A DNA stretch of 64,000 bases. Origin: Paraburkholderia dioscoreae (GTDB lineage Bacteria > Pseudomonadota > Gammaproteobacteria > Burkholderiales > Burkholderiaceae). Both the position numbers and the translations under genes were made by a program. Positions 17,939 through 26,918 of the stretch are shown here, piece by piece. Under the pieces are notes generated by a model that saw only the letters and a program-made list of their open reading frames with translations, made no database searches and had not been told where the DNA came from. Each line of letters begins with the position of its first letter. Within the stretch, counting starts at the first letter, position 1. The DNA lies in assembly GCF_902459535.1 (NCBI RefSeq), contig NZ_LR699553.1, positions 3,038,001 through 3,102,000 of the forward strand, in the 5' to 3' direction.

Positions 17939-18892
17939 GCGTTCAACCCGCCCATGCCGCTCGAGGTGCTGCGCCCCCGCTGAAGACCCTGAGGCGGGAT
18001 GGCGGACACCGCATCGGCGATACGGTCTGACGGGCGAGGCTGGCGGACATGTTGGTGGAACGGAAGGACGATAGATGGCCAAGGGAGCCACAACGCCGCA
18101 GCGGCCGAAACAGATCGGGCCACGGCGAACACGCGCCAAATGGTTGGCGCGCATCGCATTATGCAGTAAGCGCCCACCGCGTCGCTTGAAAGAATCGTAA
18201 CTTTTTGACTTACTCGCAACAAAAATGGCCGTGGGCGTTTCCCCTGGATCTTCGTCGCGTCGATACCTCGGAACGCGTTGCACGCGAACGGCTGCGTTAA
18301 TCTGCGCTTCGGGGTGAACTGGCGCGAGTTGCTGTGGATCGATCCGTAGTCGAGGCTCTCGCCCACCGGTCGAGCGGATCGCCGGATGGGTTTGTTCATG
18401 ATTCGGTATCCGTAACGTCTGAGCAGACGGGCTCGGGCAGACGGCGGGCGGCTCGCACACGGCGCACACGATTTACCGCGGCTGGCAGGGCGTGGCAAAC
18501 GGGCCGGGCCGGGCGCCGCGACGAGAGATTCCCGGCCCTGTGCTAAAGTCTAAAGGCAGCACCTCCCGTGCTAACATTCACCTTTCGATCGCGCCCGTAC
18601 AACTGTATTGCGGCGCCCGCTTCATCCTCTTTCGCTACCCACTGGCTATCTCGATGCGCTTTCCGACTTCCCGTGCCTTCTCCCGCTTGCGCCCGCCCCG
18701 CGCAACCGGTTGCGCGCGCGCGGAGTCCATGCCGCGTCGCACCGGCGAGCTGTCCCGAACGCTCCCGCTCCACGCCGCCCGGCGCCCGATCTAACGCTGC
18801 CCGCTCCATTGCCTGAGCCGCGTTGTCGGGCTCCGGGCCGATCTCATCCGCACGCTGTTTCCCTACATGCAGATCGAATTGGAGTACCCATC
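17939..18892. other. Long gene-free region upstream of rnk
   Basis: About 950 bases between the divergent EamA and rnk genes. Open frames here lack ribosome-binding sites and protein-family patterns and look like GC-driven noise. One AT-richer patch near 18190-18225 (containing TTGACTTACT) may hold a promoter. No tRNA, insertion-sequence end or repeat was recognised. The region may be the remains of a lost gene. Confidence 0.35.
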
Positions 18893-19303
18893 GTGAAAAA
18901 GACGAAAACCTGTTACCTGACCGAGCTCGACGTCACCCGTCTCGAGAAGCACGCGGCCGCGCCCGGCGCCGACGCGCGTTTGCAGGACATGCTCGACGAC
19001 GTCCTGGAGCGCGCGGTGATCGTCGATTCGCACGAGATTCCGGCCAATGTCGTCACGATGAATTCGCAAGCCACGCTGGTCGACGAAACCAGCGGCGAGC
19101 ACATGACCTGGACGGTGGTCTATCCGCCCAACGCGGACTTCGCGCACGGTCGCCTGAACGTGTTCTCGCCCGCCGGCCTCGCCCTGCTCGGCGCGAAGCG
19201 CGGCGAGCGCATCCGCTTCACGCCGCCGAGCGGCACGGAGAAGGTGCTGAAGCTGGAAAAAATCCTGTTTCAACCCGAAGCCGCGGACGATTTCACGCTG
19301 TAA
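18893..19303 (+). CDS. rnk: Nucleoside diphosphate kinase regulator Rnk
   Basis: A 136-residue protein of the same length as E. coli Rnk. The C-terminal half is a GreA/GreB-like FKBP-fold domain (TMNSQATLVDET, WTVVYPPNADF, LNVFSPAGLALLGAKRGERI, LEKILFQPEAADDFTL); the N-terminal part is the short helical arm (LDVTRLEKHA). Rnk binds RNA polymerase, competing with Gre factors, and affects nucleotide pools. The GTG start is backed by GGAG eight bases upstream. It sits alone ahead of the TPP-riboswitch-controlled thiC. Confidence 0.88.
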   Translation: MKKTKTCYLTELDVTRLEKHAAAPGADARLQDMLDDVLERAVIVDSHEIPANVVTMNSQATLVDETSGEHMTWTVVYPPNADFAHGRLNVFSPAGLALLGAKRGERIRFTPPSGTEKVLKLEKILFQPEAADDFTL

Positions 19304-19469
19304 GCACAGCGCCACGCCATAGCAAACGTGTCGCGCCGCATCGTGGCGCCAGCCTGATGCCAGCCGCCTCGACACACGACTCGCGCGTGGCCGACCGCTG
19401 CGCTATCCGCCAGCCGGCGTTTCCTGACGGGTTGCCAAGCAGCGGGAAGCCGGTGTATCGTGTGCGCTG

Positions 19470-19571
19470 CTAACGCGGGGGTCCTGCGTCGCACGGAGGT
19501 TGGAAGTCCGTGTTGCGTGGGTGAGAAATACCCTTTGAACCTGATCTGGATAATGCCAGCGCAGGGAAGCG
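19470..19571 (+). promoter_or_regulatory. TPP riboswitch (THI element) upstream of thiC
   Basis: The THI-box core is clear: CGCGGGGGTCC at the 5' side, GTGAGAAATACCC in the middle, then TTTGAACCTGATCTGGATAA and TGCCAGCGCAGGGAAGC. These form the thiamine-pyrophosphate-binding three-way junction. It ends about 110 bases before the thiC start; the sequence between has no strong terminator, so control at translation or by Rho is more likely. Confidence 0.95.
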
Positions 19572-19678
19572 TACGGATTTCGCGCTCCAGCTTTATCGCC
19601 TCACCTCTCGCGATTTCCGACAACTTCCGTCTCGTCTCCTGCTTAGCCGCCCCACATAGCTTTGCAACGGAGATACGC

Positions 19679-21610
19679 ATGAACGCCAACCCGAAGTTCC
19701 TTTCCGCCGACGCGCACGTCGACGAAGCCGCTGTCGCGCCGCTGCCGAATTCCCGCAAGGTCTACGTGACCGGCTCGCGTCCCGACATCCGCGTGCCGAT
19801 GCGCGAAATCTCGCAGGCCGACACGTCCGACAGCTTCGGCGGCGAAAAGAATCCGCCGGTCTATGTCTACGACACGTCGGGCCCCTACTCGGACCCGGAT
19901 GCCAAAATCGACATCCGCGCCGGTCTGCCGGCACTGCGTCAGGCCTGGATCGAAGAGCGCGGCGACACCGAAGCGCTGACCGGCTTGTCGAGCGACTTCG
20001 GCCGCGAACGCGCCGCCGACACGGCAACCGCCGACCTGCGCTTCCAGGGCCTGCACCGCACGCCGCGCCGCGCGATCGCCGGCAAGAACGTCTCGCAGAT
20101 GCACTACGCGCGCAAAGGCATCATCACGCCGGAAATGGAGTACATCGCGATTCGCGAAAACCAGCGCCGCGCCGAGTATCTGGAAAGCCTGAAGACGAGC
20201 GGCCCGAACGGCGAAAAGCTCGCCGCGATGATGGGCCGCCAGCATCCGGGCCAGGCGTTCGGCGCGAGCGCGTTCGGTCCGAACGGCCTCACCGAAATCA
20301 CGCCGGAGTTCGTGCGCGAAGAGGTGGCGCGCGGCCGCGCGATCATCCCGAACAACATCAATCACCCGGAAAGCGAGCCGATGATCATCGGCCGCAACTT
20401 CCTCGTGAAGGTGAATGCGAACATCGGCAATTCAGCGGTGTCGTCTTCCATCGGCGAGGAAGTCGACAAGATGACGTGGGCGATCCGCTGGGGCGGCGAC
20501 ACGGTGATGGACCTGTCCACCGGCAAGCACATTCACGAAACGCGCGAGTGGATCATCCGCAATAGCCCAGTGCCGATCGGCACGGTGCCGATCTACCAGG
20601 CGCTCGAAAAGGTCAACGGCAAGGCCGAAGACCTGACGTGGGAAATCTTCCGCGACACGCTGATCGAACAGGCCGAGCAAGGCGTCGACTACTTCACGAT
20701 TCATGCGGGCGTGCGTCTGCAATACGTGCCGCTCACGGCCAAACGCATGACGGGCATCGTCTCGCGCGGCGGCTCGATCATGGCGAAATGGTGTCTCGCT
20801 CATCACAAGGAAAGCTTCCTGTACGAGCACTTCGAAGACATCTGCGAAATCATGAAGGCGTATGACGTGGCCTTCTCGCTGGGCGACGGCCTGCGCCCCG
20901 GCTCGATCTACGACGCCAACGACGAAGCGCAGCTCGGCGAATTGAAGACGCTCGGCGAACTCACGCAGATCGCGTGGAAGCACGACGTGCAGACCATGAT
21001 CGAAGGCCCCGGCCACGTGCCGATGCAACTCATCAAGGAAAACATGGATCTGCAACTGGAATGGTGCGACGAAGCGCCGTTCTACACGCTGGGACCGCTG
21101 ACCACGGACATCGCGCCGGGCTACGACCACATCACGTCGGGCATTGGCGCTGCGATGATCGGCTGGTTCGGCACGGCCATGCTGTGCTACGTCACGCCGA
21201 AGGAGCACCTCGGCTTGCCGAACAAGGACGACGTCAAGACCGGCATCATCACCTACAAGCTCGCCGCGCACGCCGCCGATCTGGCGAAGGGCCATCCCGG
21301 CGCGCAGGTGCGTGACAACGCGCTTTCGAAAGCGCGCTTCGAATTCCGCTGGGAAGACCAGTTCAACCTCGGTCTCGATCCGGACAAGGCGCGCGAATTC
21401 CACGACGAAACGCTGCCGAAGGATTCGGCCAAGGTCGCGCATTTCTGTTCGATGTGCGGGCCGCACTTCTGCTCGATGAAAATCACGCAGGACGTGCGCG
21501 AGTTCGCCGCGCAACAAGGCGTCACCGACGACGAAGCGCTGAAGAAAGGTATGGAAGTGAAGTCGATCGAGTTCATGAAGAAAGGCGCCGAGATTTATCA
21601 GCGGCAGTAA
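19679..21610 (+). CDS. thiC: Phosphomethylpyrimidine synthase ThiC
   Basis: A 643-residue radical-SAM-type enzyme that turns aminoimidazole ribotide into HMP phosphate for thiamine synthesis. Typical blocks include GSRPDIRVPMREI, ALEKVNGKAEDLTWE, DYFTIHAGV, SRGGSIMAKWCLAHH, GPGHVPMQLIKENM and ITSGIGAAMIGWFGTAMLC. The C-terminal 4Fe-4S motif is CSMCGPHFC (Cys590, Cys593, Cys598). GGAG lies six bases before the ATG. Expression is expected to be repressed by thiamine pyrophosphate through the upstream riboswitch. Confidence 0.97.
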   Translation: MNANPKFLSADAHVDEAAVAPLPNSRKVYVTGSRPDIRVPMREISQADTSDSFGGEKNPPVYVYDTSGPYSDPDAKIDIRAGLPALRQAWIEERGDTEALTGLSSDFGRERAADTATADLRFQGLHRTPRRAIAGKNVSQMHYARKGIITPEMEYIAIRENQRRAEYLESLKTSGPNGEKLAAMMGRQHPGQAFGASAFGPNGLTEITPEFVREEVARGRAIIPNNINHPESEPMIIGRNFLVKVNANIGNSAVSSSIGEEVDKMTWAIRWGGDTVMDLSTGKHIHETREWIIRNSPVPIGTVPIYQALEKVNGKAEDLTWEIFRDTLIEQAEQGVDYFTIHAGVRLQYVPLTAKRMTGIVSRGGSIMAKWCLAHHKESFLYEHFEDICEIMKAYDVAFSLGDGLRPGSIYDANDEAQLGELKTLGELTQIAWKHDVQTMIEGPGHVPMQLIKENMDLQLEWCDEAPFYTLGPLTTDIAPGYDHITSGIGAAMIGWFGTAMLCYVTPKEHLGLPNKDDVKTGIITYKLAAHAADLAKGHPGAQVRDNALSKARFEFRWEDQFNLGLDPDKAREFHDETLPKDSAKVAHFCSMCGPHFCSMKITQDVREFAAQQGVTDDEALKKGMEVKSIEFMKKGAEIYQRQ

Positions 21611-21690
21611 GGTTCGGACGCGGATGCACCGTTAGCGCTGCGCGGTTCCATCCGCCATCCGGTCCGCCAGACCTCTGCATTGCAGTATCG

Positions 21691-21714
21691 AAGCCCGCCA
21701 CCAGCGGGCTTTTG
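21691..21714 (+). terminator. Terminator after thiC
   Basis: AAGCCCGC pairs with GCGGGCTT around the loop CACCA, followed by a short T-rich tail. It lies 80 bases after the thiC stop. Confidence 0.7.
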
Positions 21715-21877
21715 CGTTTCCAGCGGCCGGGCACGCCGCGTGCTGAATGAAGGGAAACATTTGATTACGAAACCGTCAGTTCGTTGACAGGTGCACACAT
21801 CCGGACACGGGCTGCGGCGATAACATCAAATGGAAGAACGGTGACTACTTCCAATCACAAGTACCGGAGTCAGCATC

Positions 21878-22090
21878 ATGAAATCGATTCGTCAAATCAG
21901 TACGCTCGCGGCCATCGTGGCAGCGGTGGTCAGTCTTTCCGCGTGTGAAGGCATGAGCCGGCAGGGCCGTGATACGGCCATCGGCGCAGGCCTGGGCGGC
22001 GCGGCGGGCGCGGCGGTCGGCGGCAATGCGCTGTCGACGATCGGCGGTGCGGCGGCGGGCGGAGTCATCGGGCATGAGGTGGGCAAGTAA
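21878..22090 (+). CDS. Glycine-zipper 2TM lipoprotein (OsmB-like)
   Basis: A 70-residue lipoprotein: signal with lipobox LSAC (Cys23), then a glycine-zipper hairpin (AIGAGLGGAAGAAVGG and GGAAAGGVIGHEVG). This is the layout of OsmB/SlyB-type envelope proteins, which are usually induced by osmotic or stationary-phase stress. The ribosome-binding site is GGAG about nine bases before the ATG. It is monocistronic as far as can be seen. Confidence 0.85.
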   Translation: MKSIRQISTLAAIVAAVVSLSACEGMSRQGRDTAIGAGLGGAAGAAVGGNALSTIGGAAAGGVIGHEVGK

Positions 22091-22330
22091 CCGGACGCCC
22101 GGTCTTCGCGCTATCCATGACACAAAGGTGAGTCCGGCGATGCGCGGCTCACAGAGAGCCGGACGCGCTGCTTCCCGGGCGGGCGAGATGTCTCCGATGC
22201 CCGTTTTCAAGTGACGCTGCAATAAGGTGAAATAAGCCGTTACGGATTTGCAATCCGGTTGGCGCGGGAGCAGCGTAAGCTGATGCCCTGTCGCCCCAAC
22301 GGCGGCGTTCGATTCAACCAGGAGCGCGTC

Positions 22331-22837
22331 ATGAAGTCCCGCCTCATCAACACGGTGTGTGCGATCGGCCGGCGGTTGCCGCGGCCCTTTTCCGGTGATT
22401 CCTCGCCACGTCTTTCCAACACGGGTATTGCGCTTGGAGGTGTGGTCTGTGTTCTCACGCTCTCCGGTTGCTATTACCCATACGGCTACTACCCGGCCGG
22501 CTACTACCCGCCGTACTACGCCACGGTGCCGGCCACTGCTACTCAGCAACAAGTGCCCGTCGGGCAAGTCGACTCATCCGCAGGTCAACAGCAGCAGCAA
22601 CAGGCGCAGGCGCAAGCGGCTCAGCAAAGCTCGCCGCCCACTTACGCGGTCGCCGCCCCGCCGGTTTATGTTGCGCCGGCTTATCCCGTCTACTATCCGC
22701 CACCGGTCTATCCGGCCTATTACGGCTATCCGGGCTGGTACGCGCCGTCGGTCTCGATCGGTTTCGGGTTCGGCGGTTACTGGGGCGGCGGTCATGGTTA
22801 TGGGGGTGGATGGGGCGGTCACGGACATGGGCACTGA
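22331..22837 (+). CDS. Tyrosine/glycine-rich putative lipoprotein
   Basis: A 168-residue low-complexity protein. After a long basic N-terminus comes a hydrophobic stretch ending in a lipobox (GGVVCVLTLSGC, Cys47), then YYPYGYYPAGYYPPYY, a Gln/Ala-rich middle, a Pro/Tyr-rich stretch (PVYYPPPVYPAYYGYP) and a Gly/His-rich tail ending GWGGHGHGH. AGGAG precedes the ATG. Such proteins occur in Burkholderiales as envelope proteins of unknown role; the His-rich tail could bind metal. No close family could be named. Confidence 0.65.
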   Translation: MKSRLINTVCAIGRRLPRPFSGDSSPRLSNTGIALGGVVCVLTLSGCYYPYGYYPAGYYPPYYATVPATATQQQVPVGQVDSSAGQQQQQQAQAQAAQQSSPPTYAVAAPPVYVAPAYPVYYPPPVYPAYYGYPGWYAPSVSIGFGFGGYWGGGHGYGGGWGGHGHGH

Positions 22838-23189
22838 CAGCCGCCTTACGATTCACCCTCGCCCGACGTTTCGCCCGATGCGCACCCCGCATGGACCCGC
22901 GCATCGCTCGTCGCATCGCTCGTCGTGTCGCTCGTCGTCTCGCGCACCGTGCGGCCCCGCGCGGGCGCAAGACGCGCTCCCAGCCCCTGTCTGCTTCGCC
23001 CGTAGTTTCCCTTCTTGACGCAGCCCGACGGGGTTCTATGCTTCGGTAAGCCGCACACAGTATCTGCTTAAAAAGGCGCCCCGGCCCGTCCCGCACGTGC
23101 TGCCGTCGGCACCCATCCGTCATGCCAGAGCGACGCGCCCCTTCAGGCGGAGTGGCGCGTCGAGTTCGAACAACAACGAAGGAGACGTG
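22838..23189. other. Intergenic region with 12-base repeats and a possible small cationic ORF
   Basis: GCATCGCTCGTC occurs at 22901-22912 and 22913-22924, with a two-mismatch copy at 22925-22936. Read from an ATG at 22891 to a stop at 23049 the repeats encode four [I/V/L]-A-[R/H]-R units in a 52-residue basic peptide, but no ribosome-binding site precedes that ATG, so coding is doubtful. The right end carries the ribosome-binding site of the lactate permease. Confidence 0.4.
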
Positions 23190-24788
23190 ATGTTCCACCA
23201 GCTACTCACTCCTGTCGGCAATTCGCTATTGCCCTCGTTCCTCGTCGCGGCCCTGCCGATCATCGTCGTGCTGCTTCTGCTTGGCTGGGCGCGCCGGCCG
23301 GCGTGGCAGGCTTCGCTCGCGGGGTTGATCGTCGGCCTGATCGTGGCGGTCTTTGTCTGGCAGTTTCCGGTGGGACTCGCGGTCAATTCGGTGGTCGCCG
23401 GCGCCGTGTTCGCCTGCTGGCCGGTCATGTGGATCGTGTTCACGGCGATCCTGCTTTACAACATCTCGCAGCGCTCGGGCCGCTTTGCGGCCTTTCGCAT
23501 GTGGATGATCGACAACCTGCCGAACGACCGGCGCGTCGTGCTGGTGGTGATCGGGTTTTCGTTCGGCGCGCTGCTCGAAGGGATTTCCGGCTTCGGCACG
23601 CCGGTCGCCATTACCAGTTCGTTGCTGATTCTGCTCGGCTTTCCCACGCTCGAAGCGCTCACCTTCACGCTGATCTTCAATACCGCGCCGGTCGCCTTCG
23701 GCGCGCTCGGCGTGCCGATCACCGTGCTCGGCGCGGTCACGCACCTGCCGGCCGATTCGCTCGCCAAAATGGTCGGCCGCCAGTTGCCGTTCTTCGCCTT
23801 CCTGCTGCCCTTCTATGTCATCAGCGTCTATGCGGGCTTTCGCAACATGCTGAAGGTGTGGCCGGTGCTGCTGGTATCCGGCGCGAGCTTCGCGCTGACG
23901 CAGTTCGTCGCCTCGAACTTCGTGAACTACAGCCTGACCGACGTCCTGTCGTCGATGGTCTCGCTCATTCTGACGATTGCCTTCCTGCGCGTCTGGCGAC
24001 CCGCAGCGGATCCGAAATTCGCGGTCAACATCGACCGGGTCGGCGAGGTGCGCGGCAAGATCGGCGGCGGCCAGGGCTGGTATCCGTGGATCATCGTGTC
24101 GGTCGTGGTGATCGTCTGGACCGTGGCGAAGATCTTCCTGATCGGCGACATCAAGGTGCCGTGGCCCGGCCTCGACAAGGCCGTGTTCATCACGCTGTAC
24201 AACACGACGTATGGCGCGGTGTGGGACTTCCAGCCGCTCGCGACCGGCACTGCCATTCTGGTCGCCGCGCTGATCACCGCGTTCGTCGTCAAGCTGAGCC
24301 CGCGCGAGTTCGGCGCGGCCATCGCCGACACGTGGGTGCAGACGCGCATCGCCATCCTGACAGTGGCGACCATCGTCGGGCTCGCGTATCTGATGAATTA
24401 CTCGGGCCTCACGTACACGCTCGGGCTGGGCGTTGCCTCGGTCGGACCGTTCTTCCCGCTGGTGTCGGCGTTCCTCGGCTGGGTCGCGGTGTTCCTGTCC
24501 GGCAGCGATACGTCCGGCAACGCGCTGTTCGGCAACCTGCAGGTGGTGGCGGCCAACCAGTTGAATCTCAACCCGATCCTGATGGCGGCGACGAACTCGT
24601 CGGGCGGCGTGATGGGCAAGATGATCTCGCCGCAAAACATCTCGACCGGCGTGGCGACCACCGAACTCAAAGGCAAGGAGGGCGTGGTGTTCGCCAAAAC
24701 GTTCAAGCATTCAATGCTGCTGACGGTACTGCTCGGCGTGCTGGTCTGGGTGCAGCAGAATTTCCTGCAGTGGATGATTCCGCACTGA
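23190..24788 (+). CDS. lldP: L-lactate permease (LctP/LldP family)
   Basis: A 532-residue inner-membrane carrier with about 12-14 helices. Family blocks: GFSFGALLEGISGFGTPVAITSS compressed as EGISGFGTPVAI, FNTAPVAFGALGVPI, LGWVAVFLSGSDTSGNALFG, and SSGGVMGKMISPQNI near the C-terminus. Proteins of this family take up L- and D-lactate and glycolate with protons. AAGGAG stands seven bases before the ATG. No lactate dehydrogenase gene is adjacent, so it is a stand-alone uptake gene here. Confidence 0.92.
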   Translation: MFHQLLTPVGNSLLPSFLVAALPIIVVLLLLGWARRPAWQASLAGLIVGLIVAVFVWQFPVGLAVNSVVAGAVFACWPVMWIVFTAILLYNISQRSGRFAAFRMWMIDNLPNDRRVVLVVIGFSFGALLEGISGFGTPVAITSSLLILLGFPTLEALTFTLIFNTAPVAFGALGVPITVLGAVTHLPADSLAKMVGRQLPFFAFLLPFYVISVYAGFRNMLKVWPVLLVSGASFALTQFVASNFVNYSLTDVLSSMVSLILTIAFLRVWRPAADPKFAVNIDRVGEVRGKIGGGQGWYPWIIVSVVVIVWTVAKIFLIGDIKVPWPGLDKAVFITLYNTTYGAVWDFQPLATGTAILVAALITAFVVKLSPREFGAAIADTWVQTRIAILTVATIVGLAYLMNYSGLTYTLGLGVASVGPFFPLVSAFLGWVAVFLSGSDTSGNALFGNLQVVAANQLNLNPILMAATNSSGGVMGKMISPQNISTGVATTELKGKEGVVFAKTFKHSMLLTVLLGVLVWVQQNFLQWMIPH

Positions 24789-25160
24789 GCGGAGCGCATT
24801 GAGGCGAGTACGGGCGCGGCGGTCGTGCGGGTGGTGCGGGCCGCCCCCGCCCCCTTCCTTCGCTCATGCATTTCATGTCCGCCGTCTAAATGGTCGCCGC
24901 AAAATAATTCGCGGACTTCAAGCGGATACCCGCTCACGCTTGCGTGCTCCGTTCCACCACATTGCCCTGGTCGTAATTTTTCTCACATCAGCGTGAGAAT
25001 TGCTCGTTTTGCGCGTGCCACTGCGGCCTTTACGATCACCACTATCAGACGCCTTTCATCTCCCGGATCTTGCCGTTTCATTCCAGCCTGAAACGTTTCG
25101 CACGATAGCGCTGTTACGATGCGCGGGCGTCTCGACTCAACCGCGCGCGGCGCCACCCTC
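24789..25160. other. Intergenic region with a 7-6-7 palindrome
   Basis: About 370 bases without a gene. TTCTCAC at 24980-24986 and GTGAGAA at 24993-24999 form a perfect inverted repeat with a six-base spacer, within an AT-richer patch about 160 bases ahead of the next gene. It could be an operator; its half-sites are the reverse of the CRP consensus, so CRP is not suggested. Confidence 0.4.
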
Positions 25161-26087
25161 ATGAATGCCAAGAACCTGCTGCAGTTGCTGATCCTCGCCG
25201 CCCTGTGGGGCGCCTCGTTCCTGTTTATCCGCGTCGGCGTAACCGACTTCGGCGTCGCACCGTTGATGGCGCTGCGCGTCGGCATCGGCGCGGCCTTTCT
25301 CGCCGTCGTGCTGATCGCGCGACGCCCGCTGCGCCAATCCGCGGCCATCCTGCGCACGCGAGCCTTCCCGCTGCTGGTGGTCGGCATCCTGAATTCGGCG
25401 GCGCCCTTCTGCCTGTTCGCCTATGCCGAGCTGACGCTGTCGGCGGGAGTGACCTCCGTGATCAATGCGAGCACGCCGCTGTGGGGCGCGCTGGTGGGCT
25501 TTGTCTGGCTGCGCGACCGGCTGAGCGCGCTACGCACGCTCGGGCTGGTGATTGGCTTTCTCGGCGTATTGATGCTGGTGTGGGATCAGATCGCCGCGCC
25601 GAACGGTACGCCCGCCACGCCGCTCACGACTGCGCTCGCGGCCGCCGCCGCGCTCGGCGCCACGCTGCTGTACGGCGTCGCCGCCAATTACACCAAGCGC
25701 CATCTGACGGGCGTCGACGCGCTGACCGTCGCTACGGGCACCATGACCGGCGCCACGCTCGTGCTGCTGCCGCTCGCCGTGATCTACTGGCCGGCGGCGC
25801 CGGTCTCGCTGCACGCATGGGGCGCGGTGATCGCGCTCGGCGTCGCGTGTACCGGCGTGGCATATATGCTGTTCTTCCATCTGATCGCGGTGGCCGGACC
25901 GGCGCGCGCCATTACCGTGACCTTCGTCATTCCGATCTTCGGCATTCTGTGGGGCGCGCTGTTTCTCGGCGAGAGCGTGTCGCCCGGCATGCTGGAAGGT
26001 TGCGGCGTAATCCTGGTCGGCACCGCGCTGGCCACCGGCGTCATCAAACGCCTGCCGTGGATCGGCACGCGCCGCGCGGATACCTGA
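25161..26087 (+). CDS. EamA (DMT) family transporter
   Basis: A 308-residue, ten-helix transporter with two EamA repeats (LILAALWGASFLFIRVGV opening the first; ALAAAAALGATLLYGVAANYTKR opening the second). The C-terminal block ARAITVTFVIPIFGILWGALFLGE is typical of the family. The start MNAKNLLQLLIL was chosen to keep the short N-terminus. It stands alone. The substrate is not predictable; relatives export amino acids or other metabolites. Confidence 0.85.
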   Translation: MNAKNLLQLLILAALWGASFLFIRVGVTDFGVAPLMALRVGIGAAFLAVVLIARRPLRQSAAILRTRAFPLLVVGILNSAAPFCLFAYAELTLSAGVTSVINASTPLWGALVGFVWLRDRLSALRTLGLVIGFLGVLMLVWDQIAAPNGTPATPLTTALAAAAALGATLLYGVAANYTKRHLTGVDALTVATGTMTGATLVLLPLAVIYWPAAPVSLHAWGAVIALGVACTGVAYMLFFHLIAVAGPARAITVTFVIPIFGILWGALFLGESVSPGMLEGCGVILVGTALATGVIKRLPWIGTRRADT

Positions 26088-26174
26088 AAACCGCTTCGTT
26101 CGCGCGACGCTTCCCGGCGTCGCCGATACTGCCGTTCTTCCCGCCGTCCCCAAGCCGCAGCAACTCCCAGGCAC

Positions 26175-26208
26175 AAAAAAATAGCCCGCACTCCACAGGA
26201 GTGCGGGC
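26175..26208 (-). terminator. Rho-independent terminator, minus strand
   Basis: GCCCGCACTCC pairs perfectly with GGAGTGCGGGC around a three-base loop; on the minus strand the stem is followed by TA and seven T residues. It cannot serve the plus-strand EamA gene and is too far from bamC, which has its own terminator. Confidence 0.85.
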
Positions 26209-26302
26209 GAAACCGTCGCCCTACGAGGATAGGCGACGGGGCCACCGAGGCCGCGCGCTACACGCGCGGGCCGTCATCGGGCTAAGCAGCGGTTCGTTGG
26301 CC

Positions 26303-26330
26303 GATGCTGGATGCTGGATGCTGGATGCTG
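26303..26330. repeat. Heptamer tandem repeat (GATGCTG)4
   Basis: Four perfect copies of a seven-base unit in non-coding sequence, inside the possible small-RNA transcript. Confidence 0.9.
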
Positions 26331-26638
26331 GAGTCGTTGACCGGATCGCTGGATTGACGGCTCGCCGCAAACCCACGTGCGGCAAGCCGGCCCGGCTCCA
26401 CGAACTTACAAAAGCAGCTTGTGTGCCAGTTTGTCAAACGACGGGAGCCATCAAGGGCAAACAGTTGATTCTTATTGGATTTTCTTACAGGAGAAAAAGA
26501 TGGCGGCGGCCGGAAGGAAGGCTTTGAAAGTTACGTCACCGGGGTAACGTCACGTTACATGCGGCTGCACGAGGCGGCCGCATGTACGGTTGCCGTTGCG
26601 GAATACGGCAAGCGGTTCAGGACGGCGGCAAGGACGGT

Positions 26639-26794
26639 TCAAGGCGTCGGCCACTTCGTTCGACGCGCCGCCGTGTGCCGCATCCGCAAGCCGGTTGGCC
26701 GCCGCGCCTCGCGCGGGCTCAAGGCTGCGCCGCACACCAGCGCCAGGACGAGCAAGCTCGCGGCCCACATCCAGTAAGGAATCACGTCGAACAT
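26639..26794 (-). CDS. Small single-helix membrane protein
   Basis: A 51-residue peptide starting MFDVIPYWMWAASLLVLALV, with one clear membrane helix followed by a basic cytoplasmic tail (SPREARRPTGLRMRHTAARR). GGGAG lies six bases before the ATG. No family was recognised. The good ribosome-binding site and charge pattern (positive inside) argue for a real gene. It lies just after the bamC terminator on the same strand. Confidence 0.5.
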   Translation of the reverse strand: MFDVIPYWMWAASLLVLALVCGAALSPREARRPTGLRMRHTAARRTKWPTP

Positions 26795-26918
26795 GGCCAA
26801 CTCCCATTGAATGCCGGTTCGTACCGGTATTCTGCAAGCCAAGCAAAACACATGCGCACGCGGGCGATCTCTGTCCGGGCCGCGCGCTGCTTCATATCCG
26901 GCGATAGACATCCGGGCA

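Larger units (their letters stand above)
26175..26400 (-). ncRNA. Candidate structured small RNA (minus strand)
   Basis: On the minus strand three consecutive stem-loops precede a T-run: arms at 26249-26257/26263-26272 (one bulge), a perfect CCGTCGCC/GGCGACGG stem at 26213-26220/26232-26239, and the terminator stem at 26184-26208. A TTGACA box lies at 26437-26432 on the same strand, with only weak -10 matches (such as TTTTGT) about 18 bases on, which would start a transcript near 26400. No reading frame with a ribosome-binding site occupies the segment. Alternatively it is a long 3' end of the small gene at 26639-26794. Boundaries are guesses. Confidence 0.3.

Noticed and set aside
18543..18809. 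Small minus-strand gene in the gap before rnk
   Set aside because: No ribosome-binding site, low-complexity Arg/Ala/Gly composition and no family pattern.
20432..21517. A 361-residue minus-strand frame
   Set aside because: Antisense to thiC; composition is that of a shadow frame.
21784..21826. Promoter TTGACA with TAACAT for the glycine-zipper lipoprotein
   Set aside because: The two boxes are 31 bases apart, far from the 16-18 needed.
24980..24999. CRP binding site
   Set aside because: The half-sites read TCAC-N6-GTGA, the reverse order of the CRP consensus TGTGA-N6-TCACA.
26500..26547. A 15-codon frame behind a strong AGGAGAAAAAG
   Set aside because: The ribosome-binding-site match is good, but the product is very short and has no leader-peptide features or downstream gene on that strand.
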